Positions 8,768-17,703 of a DNA stretch of 64,000 nt are shown here, piece after piece (within the stretch, counting starts at the first letter, position 1; each line of letters opens with the position of its first letter). Under the pieces are notes generated by a model. That model had not been told where the DNA came from. It saw nothing but the letters and a program-made list of their open reading frames with translations, and searched no databases. This DNA is from Deltaproteobacteria bacterium UBA2221. GTDB lineage: Bacteria > Desulfobacterota > Syntrophorhabdia > Syntrophorhabdales > WCHB1-27. Location: contig DCUF01000082.1 of the NCBI GenBank assembly GCA_002328485.1, positions 21,982-85,981 on the forward strand. The letters are read 5' to 3'. A program made the position numbers and the translations under genes.

Positions 8768-8817
8768 ATGCGGACAGGGCTCGGGCTCCGAAAGCCTAAG
8801 AACTCCGTTACGACTCC

Positions 8818-10101
8818 ATGGCAAAAAACAGAGTATTGATGTTTGGAAACTTCCACGAACTTCATGTTCAACCATTAGCCCGTGCACTGAAGACCCGTGC
8901 AGACTATCATATTTCCCTTCTCGAGTCCGTCCCCCCCGGGGATGAGCTTTTGCGCAGCCGACCGACCGCATTCGATCACGTCTACTCAATACCGGTGGCG
9001 TCAGAGGGACTGGGCCGGGTGAACTGCCTGCGGCAAGTAGGCAAATTGCTTCTCCGGAGAAAATGCGTAAGCCGCTTCATGACCCTCTACCGCCTGCTGG
9101 CTCCCATGGCTCGGACCTCGTCCTCAAGACAATATTGGAAACAGTTTTGCCGGACAGCAGACGAATTGCAGCGCAGAGCGCTCCTGAGCCGGATCGTTGA
9201 AGAGTTCGATCTTTTTCACCTTCATTATATGGATCCTTCACTATCAGAGACGATAAGGCTTCTGCCCAGAGGATCCAAACTGATCGTTTCAATCTGGGGC
9301 TCGGATCTTATGCGTTCGAGCGGAGCAAGAAACTACATCGGCCAGCTCGAACTTTGCGAGAGGGCCTCTTTCATTACCGTACGATCTCTCGAATTACGGG
9401 AGATGTTCTTAACAAAGTTCGGTCGTCATTTTGCGCCGAAACTGAGAATAGCAAAATTCGGCAGTACAACGCTCAGCCGGATCGATGTCCAGGACATCCG
9501 TTCGCTTAGGACTGCGTTTCGGGAAGAATTCACAATCCCTGAGAACAAGGTGATTGTGTGCGTGGGTCATAACGGCAATGTAGATAACCGGCACATAGAG
9601 GTTCTAGAAGCACTATCAGGTCTGGATTCGTCAGTAAAGAACGGGCTAACGCTTGTGATACCCATGACCTACGGAGCACCAACAGGCTACGCCAATGATG
9701 TTCGAGCTGCCGTGGAAAGGGCTGGAGGGGATTTTCGGATCATTGACAAATTCATGGACAGCGAAGCTGTCCTGCAATTGAGAGCCGCAACCGACATCAT
9801 GCTACACTTTCCTGTTTCCGATGCTCTTAGCGCGGCGATGTGCGAAACGATATACGCAGGTAACCTTGTCGTTACCGGAGCCTGGCTTCCTTATGGAGAG
9901 CTGCGGAGAAGGAAAGTGCACTTTTTGGAGATCACAAGATTCCCGGATCTCTGCGCGACGCTTGCCGCTTCGATTGGGGATTTGACGCGGCACAGGGCGA
10001 TGGTAAACTCGACGAAGGAGAAACTCCGTGAGGTATTGGACTGGGAGGAATTGTCAGAGGGATGGGAGAAAGTCTACGCGTCCGCCCTGGGCAACTGGTA
10101 A
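8818..10101 (+). CDS. Glycosyltransferase, GT-B type
   Basis: 427 residues, no transmembrane segments. It has a GT-B layout: an acceptor-side N-terminal half with HLHYMDPSLSE and SIWGSDLMRSS (residues about 140-170), and a C-terminal donor half with VCVGHNGNVDNRH and a LQLRAATDIMLHFP segment like those that bind the nucleotide sugar. Exact family and linkage cannot be named. It lies between two sugar-biosynthesis blocks of the glycan operon. No clear Shine-Dalgarno precedes the ATG. Confidence 0.6.
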   Translation: MAKNRVLMFGNFHELHVQPLARALKTRADYHISLLESVPPGDELLRSRPTAFDHVYSIPVASEGLGRVNCLRQVGKLLLRRKCVSRFMTLYRLLAPMARTSSSRQYWKQFCRTADELQRRALLSRIVEEFDLFHLHYMDPSLSETIRLLPRGSKLIVSIWGSDLMRSSGARNYIGQLELCERASFITVRSLELREMFLTKFGRHFAPKLRIAKFGSTTLSRIDVQDIRSLRTAFREEFTIPENKVIVCVGHNGNVDNRHIEVLEALSGLDSSVKNGLTLVIPMTYGAPTGYANDVRAAVERAGGDFRIIDKFMDSEAVLQLRAATDIMLHFPVSDALSAAMCETIYAGNLVVTGAWLPYGELRRRKVHFLEITRFPDLCATLAASIGDLTRHRAMVNSTKEKLREVLDWEELSEGWEKVYASALGNW

Positions 10102-10143
10102 ACTTTTGGTATCTTTGATACTGTTCTTAAGAAGAGGGAAATC

Positions 10144-10836
10144 GTGAAAGCAGTCATTCTGGCTGGGGGCCTGGGAAGTCGGCTGCGTCCTTTCACTGAA
10201 GTAATACCAAAACCGCTGTTGCCTTTGGGCGAGAAGAGTCTGATGGAAGTGCAGATTGCGGGCCTTCGTGATAGTGGCTTCAATGAAATCTACATCGCAA
10301 CGAACTATATGGCTGACTACGTGCAAGCCTTTCTCGGTGATGGCTCCAGGCTTGGAGTCAGTCTTACCTATAGCCGCGAACCGAAACCGCTTGGGACATG
10401 TGGCCCCCTTACGCTGCTCAAGGATCTATTGACTGAACCATTTCTTCTTGTGAATGGTGATATCCTGACGAAGCTGAGTTTCAAAGAATTCTTCGACTGG
10501 TCAGTTCGGCGTGAGAGTATGATGACAGTGGCTACCAAGATTATTTCCACACCCTTTCGTTTTGGCAACGTAAGGGCGGATGAGAGAAATGAGATTATCG
10601 AGATCGAGGAGAAGCCTGACCTAAAAATGGAAATCCTTGCCGGCATCTACTTTATGAAGCCGGATATCCTGGCTCTCATCCCAGAAAACCAGTACTTCGG
10701 CATTGATACCCTGCTCAAGAATATGCTTGCGCGGCGAATGCTCGTTTCTCGATTCCTAATCAGTGAGTACTGGATTGACATCGGCCAGGTCGAGGATTAT
10801 AGCAAAGCGCGAGAAGCGTTCGATGCGAATTTCTAG
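10144..10836 (+). CDS. Sugar-1-phosphate nucleotidyltransferase
   Basis: 230 residues with the nucleotidyltransferase signature GGLGSRLRPFTEVIPKPLLP at residues 7-26 and the metal-binding NGDI at about 103. It starts at GTG behind AGAAGAGGG. This family activates sugar 1-phosphates as NDP-sugars. It is followed, overlapping, by a NeuD/PglD-like acetyltransferase and then LegB and LegC. In Campylobacter legionaminic-acid synthesis a guanylyltransferase (PtmE) supplies GDP-GlcNAc-type precursor for LegB, so a similar role is plausible. Nucleotide and sugar specificity are not readable from sequence. Confidence 0.75.
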   Translation: MKAVILAGGLGSRLRPFTEVIPKPLLPLGEKSLMEVQIAGLRDSGFNEIYIATNYMADYVQAFLGDGSRLGVSLTYSREPKPLGTCGPLTLLKDLLTEPFLLVNGDILTKLSFKEFFDWSVRRESMMTVATKIISTPFRFGNVRADERNEIIEIEEKPDLKMEILAGIYFMKPDILALIPENQYFGIDTLLKNMLARRMLVSRFLISEYWIDIGQVEDYSKAREAFDANF

Positions 10837-11539
10837 CGCTACCGGGAACGGAGCAGGATTTGATGCCCTACCACGAGATTCTGTGGTTATCCTGGGTGCA
10901 GGTGGCCACGCGGCAGTTCTTATCGATATTATTAGGGAATCTAACATTTTACAGATTGCGGGAATACTTGACCGTCCTCAATCTGCCCGCATCGGAGAAG
11001 CACATTGTAATGTGCCCATTATGGGCGGTGACGAACTGCTCTGTGTTCTTGAAGAGAGGGGGGTCAAGTCTTTTGTCGTGGGCGTTGGCTCCAAGGGAGA
11101 CAATCGGCTACGGGAAGAACTCTATCATCTTGCGGTCAACGCGGGCCTATCGCCGTTTATGGTGATTCACCCATCATCAATGATTGCCTCGACGGCTCAT
11201 CTCGGTCCTGGAGCCCAGATCCTGGCAGGATCCATTGTAAATTCATACGCGACTGTCGGGGCTAACGCTATCATTAATACTGGGGCAGTGGTGGAGCATC
11301 ATTGTGTTGTTGGAGAACATAGTCATGTTGCACCGGGAGCCGTGATAGGGGGCGAAGTCAGCATAGGGTATCGAGCTCACATCGGATTGGGGGCCAAGAT
11401 CCGGGAAGGCCTTCGAATCGGCAACCATTCATTGGTCGGCGTTGGCGCTGTGGTAATTGATGATGTGGCTGATAATACCGTAGTGGTTGGAAATCCTGCC
11501 AAACATTTGAGGATGAATCTTATTGATATAGACACATAA
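10823..11539 (+). CDS. NeuD/PglD-family sugar acetyltransferase
   Basis: About 238 residues from ATG 10823, overlapping the preceding gene by 14 bases. An N-terminal Rossmann-like part (VVILGAGGHAAVLIDII) is followed by a left-handed beta-helix of hexapeptide repeats from about residue 110, the architecture of NeuD, PglD and LegH. PglD-type enzymes acetylate the 4-amino group of UDP-4-amino sugars. Because LegB (4,6-dehydratase) and LegC (4-aminotransferase) follow, acetylation of their product is the best guess. An upstream ATG at 10763 in the same frame is possible but lies deep inside the previous gene. Confidence 0.75.
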   Translation: MRISSATGNGAGFDALPRDSVVILGAGGHAAVLIDIIRESNILQIAGILDRPQSARIGEAHCNVPIMGGDELLCVLEERGVKSFVVGVGSKGDNRLREELYHLAVNAGLSPFMVIHPSSMIASTAHLGPGAQILAGSIVNSYATVGANAIINTGAVVEHHCVVGEHSHVAPGAVIGGEVSIGYRAHIGLGAKIREGLRIGNHSLVGVGAVVIDDVADNTVVVGNPAKHLRMNLIDIDT

Positions 11540-11652
11540 CCAACTGCCGGAAGAAAACAACTATGGCATTGGGTAAGAGAAGGCTTGGATCAGCGATTGC
11601 ATCCAACTTTTCATGGTGGAGATAAATATGGGAATCCTTTGGGGACCATAGT

Positions 11653-12630
11653 ATGTCTGGCAAAAAGGTTCTGATAACTGGGGCTGGAGGTTTCATCGGG
11701 AGTCACCTGGCTGAGCGTCTCGTGATTGAGGGTGCTACGGTTAGGGCCTTTGTTCACTACAACGCCTCTGGCAAGAACGGCTGGCTGGACGAATCCGATT
11801 ACCGGGGTGAGATGGAGATAGTCGCAGGCGACGTATGTGACCGTGATACCATTCGCTCAGCAGCGAAGGGTGTGGAAGTGATATTTCACCTCGCAGCGCT
11901 CATAGCCATACCGTATTCTTATCAGGCGCCTTTTTCCTACATGAGAACCAATATCGAAGGCACCCTCAACGTCTTGCAGAGCGCGATCGACCGAGGGGTC
12001 AAGAAGGTGATTCACACTTCTACGAGCGAGGTCTACGGCACGGCACGGCACGTTCCCATAGATGAAAGTCACCCCCTGCAGGCTCAGTCACCTTATTCGG
12101 CAAGTAAGATCGGAGCCGACAAAGCGGCCGAAGCTTTTTACCATTCCTTCGGGCTGCCCATCGTTACCATCAGACCATTCAATACCTTTGGCCCCCGACA
12201 GTCCGGACGGGCGGTGGTGCCAACCATCATCGCTCAATGCCTGTCAGGAGAGGCAATACGGTTGGGGAGTGTACACCCCAGGCGCGACCTCAACTATGTT
12301 TCAAACACCGTGGACGGATATATTCTGGCATCGGAGTCCGATCAAGCTGTGGGGAAAACGATGAATCTCGGTTCTGGACGCGAAATCAGCATAGGGGATC
12401 TCGTGAAGGTCATAGCCGGTTTGACCAAGAGAGACGTGCATATTGAAGAAGATCACAGGCGAGTGCGCCCAGAGAAGAGCGAGGTCGATAGACTGTTGGC
12501 GGATAGTAGTCAGGCAGACAAGATTCTTGGCTGGAAACCCAGAGTAGGCCTGGAGGAGGGTCTGTCGATCACGATTGAGTGGATGCGTCAAAACCTGACG
12601 AGATACCACTCGGACAAATACGCTATTTGA
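11653..12630 (+). CDS. legB: NDP-N-acetylglucosamine 4,6-dehydratase (LegB type)
   Basis: Extended short-chain dehydrogenase, 325 residues, with the NAD site GAGGFIGSH near residue 10 and the catalytic Tyr/Lys in SPYSASK near 147. HLAALIAIPYSY and VIHTSTSEVYGTA closely follow LegB enzymes, which make a 4-keto-6-deoxy-HexNAc. It is followed after eight bases by the matching aminotransferase. The product pair with NeuD/PglD would be a 2,4-diacetamido-2,4,6-trideoxyhexose (bacillosamine-like); the later legionaminate genes (legG, legI, legF) are absent from this window. Confidence 0.8.
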   Translation: MSGKKVLITGAGGFIGSHLAERLVIEGATVRAFVHYNASGKNGWLDESDYRGEMEIVAGDVCDRDTIRSAAKGVEVIFHLAALIAIPYSYQAPFSYMRTNIEGTLNVLQSAIDRGVKKVIHTSTSEVYGTARHVPIDESHPLQAQSPYSASKIGADKAAEAFYHSFGLPIVTIRPFNTFGPRQSGRAVVPTIIAQCLSGEAIRLGSVHPRRDLNYVSNTVDGYILASESDQAVGKTMNLGSGREISIGDLVKVIAGLTKRDVHIEEDHRRVRPEKSEVDRLLADSSQADKILGWKPRVGLEEGLSITIEWMRQNLTRYHSDKYAI

Positions 12631-12638
12631 GGAGTATT

Positions 12639-13820
12639 GTGGGCGGGTGCAAAGAAGAGATTCCCCTGAGTGTGCCCTGTTTGAAAGGCAATGAGTGGAA
12701 TTATGTCAAAGAATGCCTAGACACCAACTGGGTATCTTACGTAGGACCATTTGTGAAGCGATTCGAAAAGGAACTCGCAGTAGTGACGGACGCGCGACAT
12801 GCCGTCGCCATGTCGAGCGGAACCGCCGCGTTGCATGTTGCCCTCATATTGGCAGGGGTGAAACCCGACGAAGAAGTAGTGATGCCTGCACTCACCTTTG
12901 TAGCCCCGGCAAATGCCGTTCGGTATTGTGGCGCATGGCCTGTTTTGATCGATATCCAGGGCTGTGACTGGCAAATGGACATAGACCAGCTGTCCCATTT
13001 CCTTTCTGATAGCTGCGTCCGAAGGCGCGGCCTACTTTTCAACAAGATTACCGGCAGGCGTGTGGCAGCTCTGTTGCCCGTGCATTTGCTTGGCGCAATG
13101 TGCGATGTGGACGCAGTGGCAGAACTGGCAACCATGTATGAGCTTCCGCTCATCGAAGATGCTGCGGAATGTTTGGGCGCTACATACAAGAATAGGCCAA
13201 TTGGTGCCTCTACGCCAGCCTACAATGGTCCGCTTCGTATCGTTGTTACCAGCTTCAATGGTAACAAGGTTATGACTACAGGTGGTGGAGGAGCTCTCCT
13301 TGCCAACGAAAATAGCGTGGCTGACAGGGCCATGCACTTGAGCACGACGGCGAAAGTGGATGATTTTGAATTTCTTCATGATGAAGTGGGCTACAACTAT
13401 CGATTGACCAACATTGCTGCTGCACTAGGAGTTGCCCAACTTGAGCAACTGAATGACCATGTGGAATTCAAAAGGATGGTGGCTCACAGGTATGAAGGGA
13501 TCTTCCTTGGCCATTCTCATATCACAGCCCATCCTGAGGCGCGGCAGTGCAGGAGCACTTTCTGGCTATACACGGTGCTTCTCGACATTCAATCCAAGCC
13601 GATAGTAGAGTACCTCAATAGCAAGGGCATTATGGCTCGCCGTGTCTGGCTGCCCATTACAGACGTGCCGCCCTTCAAAGACAAAGTATTCAGCACCGGG
13701 TGCCAAATGGCCAATCACCTTCATGAGTACGCTTTAAACATCCCCTGTAGCGTAGGGATCACGCCAGGCCAGATTGAGACCGTAGCGGAACAACTCACGT
13801 TTGCCATTTCTCGCCACTAA
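12639..13820 (+). CDS. legC: 4-keto-6-deoxy-HexNAc aminotransferase (LegC type)
   Basis: DegT/DnrJ/EryC1/StrS aminotransferase, about 393 residues. The PLP lysine is in SFNGNKVMTTGGGG at about residue 210, with AMSSGTAALHVAL and LIEDAAECLG also present. It starts at GTG 12639, four bases after GGAG; the open frame further upstream overlaps legB. The order legB-legC is the conserved pair of legionaminic acid and related 4-amino sugar loci. Its stop overlaps the flippase start by one base (TAATG). Confidence 0.8.
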   Translation: MGGCKEEIPLSVPCLKGNEWNYVKECLDTNWVSYVGPFVKRFEKELAVVTDARHAVAMSSGTAALHVALILAGVKPDEEVVMPALTFVAPANAVRYCGAWPVLIDIQGCDWQMDIDQLSHFLSDSCVRRRGLLFNKITGRRVAALLPVHLLGAMCDVDAVAELATMYELPLIEDAAECLGATYKNRPIGASTPAYNGPLRIVVTSFNGNKVMTTGGGGALLANENSVADRAMHLSTTAKVDDFEFLHDEVGYNYRLTNIAAALGVAQLEQLNDHVEFKRMVAHRYEGIFLGHSHITAHPEARQCRSTFWLYTVLLDIQSKPIVEYLNSKGIMARRVWLPITDVPPFKDKVFSTGCQMANHLHEYALNIPCSVGITPGQIETVAEQLTFAISRH

Positions 13821-15355
13821 TGACGATGGGTGCTCAAATTCAGCCCTCAGAAGAAGCAGGAACCGGCCTGCGAGACAGCATCATCAGCGGTATTGTTTGG
13901 AAATCCGTGAACCAGATGCTTCTTCTCGCCGTTCAACTAGGTGTCATGGTTGTTTTGGCGCGGCTGCTTACGCCTCGAGACTATGGACTGGTAGGAATGG
14001 TTACGGCCATTACGGGATTTGCTGCTATCTTTGTGGATCTCGGTCTCACAACAGCGATTATCCAAAAGCAAGACACGACACAGGTGGAGATGTCGACAGC
14101 ATTTTGGACAAACAACGGGATGGGCATTCTTGTTTTTGTCGTTGTCTGGTTTTTGGCTTCCCCTATCGCTCGATTTTATGAAGAACCGTCACTGATCTGG
14201 ATCACACGATGCATCGGATGCGTTTTTATCCTTACGCCGCTATCTTCCGTGCATAACGCACTACTAATGAAATCCCTTCGATTTAGAAGCGTGGTGCTTA
14301 TCAACAGCACAGCGCTCCTGGTATCATCGGTTGCGGCCATTACCTCAGCCTTCATTGGGCTTGGATACTGGAGCCTGCTGATCCAACCGATAGTCATGGG
14401 TTTCGTCAATGCGGTCCTTCTGTGGTTGATTGTTGGATGGGTACCATCCTTAGCCTTTAGCGGAAGGGTATTGAAAGGTTTCATGGGGTTCAGCGGTTAC
14501 CTGTCCCTGAACCAGGCAGTTGGGTACTGGAGCCGAAACATCGATAAGCTCATGATTGGTAGACTCGCAGGAACAATATCATTGGGTCTCTATTCCCGTG
14601 CTTACATCTTGATGCTCATGCCACTGCAACAGGTTTCTAACGTAGTTGATTCCGTTCTCTTTCCAGCTTATGCCAAGATTCAGAATAACCGGCGGGAAAT
14701 TGCCCAGATCTACCTCAAGGCGATGAGGCTAACCGCACTGGTAACCTTTCCAATTTCTTTCGGTTTGTGGGCCATTTCGGAACCAGCCGTACTTGTCGTA
14801 TTTGGTTCGAAATGGTATGACGCGGTACCAATACTGCAGGTGCTTTGCCCTCTCGGTGCAGTACAATCCATCCTATCACTAAATGGGTCTATCTATCTGT
14901 CGCAAGGAAATACGAGACGAGCGTTGGTTGTAACTTCTTGTGTGACCCTTGGAACATCGATCGCTTTCTATCTTGGATACTGGGCGGCGGGGATGACAGG
15001 TATGGTCTGGGCATACTTTATCTTTTGTTTAATGGCTGCCCCATTTATCTATCTTTCAGCCGCGTCGCTCATCCAGTTGACGCTGCTTGATCTGTTACGA
15101 AACCTTCGGGGATTAGCTGAAGCCACGGTCTCAATGCTACTTGTTGTCTTATGTCTGCGATTTCTTGTTGATTCTTCGGGCTGCCTCATGCAATTGAGTG
15201 TGCTAGTCACTGGTGGTTTTGTTGCCTACCTCATTGCTCTCCATCTCCTGAGGGTTAAAGCATACCGGGAAGCCGTTAGGTTGGTACGTTTGAAGCTGCT
15301 TGGCGCACTTCGTGAGCCTCAGACCCGAGAGGGCGGGACATTAGGAAGCGTGTAG
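13820..15355 (+). CDS. wzx: Polysaccharide flippase (Wzx-like, MOP superfamily)
   Basis: 511 residues, mostly hydrophobic, consistent with 12-14 membrane helices. The first helix region (ISGIVWKSVNQMLLLAVQLG) and the LARLLTPRDYGLVGMV segment are typical of the lipopolysaccharide-biosynthesis/TuaB/WzxC branch. It should move the undecaprenyl-linked oligosaccharide across the inner membrane. No Wzy polymerase or Wzz chain-length regulator is visible nearby. Confidence 0.85.
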   Translation: MTMGAQIQPSEEAGTGLRDSIISGIVWKSVNQMLLLAVQLGVMVVLARLLTPRDYGLVGMVTAITGFAAIFVDLGLTTAIIQKQDTTQVEMSTAFWTNNGMGILVFVVVWFLASPIARFYEEPSLIWITRCIGCVFILTPLSSVHNALLMKSLRFRSVVLINSTALLVSSVAAITSAFIGLGYWSLLIQPIVMGFVNAVLLWLIVGWVPSLAFSGRVLKGFMGFSGYLSLNQAVGYWSRNIDKLMIGRLAGTISLGLYSRAYILMLMPLQQVSNVVDSVLFPAYAKIQNNRREIAQIYLKAMRLTALVTFPISFGLWAISEPAVLVVFGSKWYDAVPILQVLCPLGAVQSILSLNGSIYLSQGNTRRALVVTSCVTLGTSIAFYLGYWAAGMTGMVWAYFIFCLMAAPFIYLSAASLIQLTLLDLLRNLRGLAEATVSMLLVVLCLRFLVDSSGCLMQLSVLVTGGFVAYLIALHLLRVKAYREAVRLVRLKLLGALREPQTREGGTLGSV

Positions 15356-15631
15356 CGGAGCCAAGAGAGTCATTCCTGGACGGCTCAGATCGGCTTAGGC
15401 CTTCACAAACGGACGACCCAATAGACACCTGCCCGGCGGGCCATGTTTTTGTGGAACATGAACCGGCCCACAGATGTCGATCGGTGCGGTAGAACTCAAT
15501 CGCTTTGATTACGCCTATGCCGATATGTTTTGGAGCAGGACCACACATGATATCCCAGGGCTCTGCTCTGAAAGGAAGACCACTTTAGCACTCGCAAAAC
15601 TGTACTGCAATCCGGGCGATAGGTAATAAGA

Positions 15632-17608
15632 ATGTGTGGAATTTTGGGACTCTTTAGCTCAGGGGTAATCCAGAGCCATGGTCATGCGCTTCAGGCCGCA
15701 AACGATCTCGTGAGCTACCGGGGACCAGATGGAGCGGGGTTTGCCCTGCTGTCTTCGCAGCCCTCGCAGCAGCCCTGGGGCACCTTTAGTACGTACATGC
15801 CTACCGACAGCGGACCGCGACACGTAGACCTGGTCCTCGCGCATCGGCGACTGGCCATAATCGATCTTTCTCCAACGGCAAGCCAACCCATGAGCAGCAC
15901 GGATGGCAGTCTGTGGATTACCTATAACGGTGAGATCTACAACTACATCGAGCTTCGGACTGAGCTTGAAAAACTCGGCCATCAATTTGCCAGTCATTCC
16001 GACACAGAGGTGATTCTCCACGCCTACCAGGAATGGGGCGAGGCATGTGTGAATCGGTTCAACGGTATGTGGGCCTTTGCCATTGCCGACATGCCGCAGA
16101 GAAGGCTCTTCTGCTCCCGCGATCGTTTCGGGGTTAAGCCTTTTCACTATTTCTTCGACGGGAAACACTTCCTCTTCGGCTCCGAGATAAAGCAGCTTTT
16201 GTGTTTTTCCTTTGTCCCCCGCCGGATAAACAAGGCAGCCATCTACGAGTACCTGGCGCATTTTTCGGTAGAGCATTCTGACCAGACATTCTTCTCAGGT
16301 ATCGCCAATCTCCTTCCAGGGCATAATTTAACATTCGACTTCAGTAATCTGTCCGTCAAAACAGAAAGATTCTACGCCCCCCGCTTTTCTGTCAATCAAG
16401 ATATCACTGCGGCTCAAGCCTCTGAGCAGTTCCTGAGCCTTCTTGAGGACAGCGTAAGACTTCGACTGCGTAGTGATGTAGAAGTCGGTAGCTGTTTGTC
16501 CGGCGGTCTTGACAGCTCCTCAATTGTTTGCCTCATGCGTCTTCTGCTGTCCGACCAGAATCACGGAAAGGTGCAGCACGCCTTCAGTTCCCATTTTGAG
16601 GACAAGGAAGCCAATGAACTGGAGTACACCAAGGAGGCTGTTGAAAAAAGCGGAGTCACCGCCCACTACATCTATCCGACGCCTGAAGGTTTTTTGCGTG
16701 ATCTTGATCGGATAATATGGCACCAGGAGGAGCCTTTTGGCTCGACAAGCATTTTTGCTCAATGGTCCGTGTTCAAGTCCGTTCATGCCCATGGCATTAA
16801 AGTGATGCTCGATGGCCAAGGAGCAGACGAGATTCTGGCTGGCTACCCGTCAACGGGATACCACCTCTTCAGCGAGTTTCTTGCAAAAGGACAGCTGCTG
16901 CAATACCTTATGGAGGGTCGGGATCAAAGGCGTGTCGTGGGACGACCTCTCATCAACCTTGCATTTCAGCCGATGGCTTTGTTGACAGGTCCGCCCTGGC
17001 GGGATCTTGCGGCACGGGCGCAAAGGATGCTGCCCGGAAGTCTTCCTCCAAACACCATGTGGCTTGACCCTGGATTTATCAGACAGTACAAGGACAGCAG
17101 CGCCTACAAGGCAAATCGACATAGGCTTGCCTTTCAGCCTTCGGAGGTTCTCAATAACGAGCTGTACCGGCTTACCTTCCACAGTCACCTTCAGGCTCTG
17201 CTTAAGTACGAGGACCGAAACTCGATGGCTTTTTCCGTTGAGGGAAGGCTTCCATTCCTTGATTACCGGGTTGTGGAATTTGCTTTCAGTCTACCGTCAT
17301 CCTTTAAGATCCGCGGAGGATATACGAAGCGAGTGTTGCGGGAGAGCATGAGAGGAATACTGCCCGAGAAAGTGCGACAAAGGGTAAGCAAGCTCGGTTT
17401 TGCTACCCCCGAGCGCGCCTGGCAACGTACTGTCCTCCGTCCAAAAATAGAAGACGCCTTGTGCGACCCGCGATTATCCGCCTTCATTGTTCCTGACCGC
17501 GCCCGCGATTATCTAAGAATTATAGACAAGTCCGGTCAAACGGACTTCATGCCCTGGCTTTGGACGAACCTATCTCTGTGGATGAAGGTGCACGATCTGG
17601 AGCCGTAA
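15632..17608 (+). CDS. asnB: Glutamine-hydrolysing asparagine synthetase-like amidotransferase
   Basis: 658 residues: N-terminal class II glutaminase domain starting MCGILGLFS with the catalytic Cys2, and a C-terminal ATP-pyrophosphatase domain with SGGLDSSS at about 289-296. AsnB homologs inside O-antigen loci (for example WbpS in Pseudomonas) amidate uronic acid residues rather than aspartate. This locus encodes a diacetamido-uronic acid pathway, so a sugar-amidating role is a reasonable inference. The 276 bp upstream, after wzx, contain no gene I can recognise. Confidence 0.85.
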   Translation: MCGILGLFSSGVIQSHGHALQAANDLVSYRGPDGAGFALLSSQPSQQPWGTFSTYMPTDSGPRHVDLVLAHRRLAIIDLSPTASQPMSSTDGSLWITYNGEIYNYIELRTELEKLGHQFASHSDTEVILHAYQEWGEACVNRFNGMWAFAIADMPQRRLFCSRDRFGVKPFHYFFDGKHFLFGSEIKQLLCFSFVPRRINKAAIYEYLAHFSVEHSDQTFFSGIANLLPGHNLTFDFSNLSVKTERFYAPRFSVNQDITAAQASEQFLSLLEDSVRLRLRSDVEVGSCLSGGLDSSSIVCLMRLLLSDQNHGKVQHAFSSHFEDKEANELEYTKEAVEKSGVTAHYIYPTPEGFLRDLDRIIWHQEEPFGSTSIFAQWSVFKSVHAHGIKVMLDGQGADEILAGYPSTGYHLFSEFLAKGQLLQYLMEGRDQRRVVGRPLINLAFQPMALLTGPPWRDLAARAQRMLPGSLPPNTMWLDPGFIRQYKDSSAYKANRHRLAFQPSEVLNNELYRLTFHSHLQALLKYEDRNSMAFSVEGRLPFLDYRVVEFAFSLPSSFKIRGGYTKRVLRESMRGILPEKVRQRVSKLGFATPERAWQRTVLRPKIEDALCDPRLSAFIVPDRARDYLRIIDKSGQTDFMPWLWTNLSLWMKVHDLEP

Positions 17609-17703
17609 AAGTCTCACAGACCGTGGAAAACCCGGTTGAGGCTCGACAAGAAAAGCAATAAGGACAAGGAAATGTTAGCTTTAAGCAGACGAGGGTACAT
17701 AGA

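Noticed and set aside
15487..15497. A second ops-like site (TGCGGTAGAAC) before asnB
   Set aside because: Only the GCGGTAG core matches; the first G and the invariant T at the end are missing.
15659..16276. A 205-codon minus-strand frame opposite asnB
   Set aside because: Antisense shadow of the glutaminase domain.
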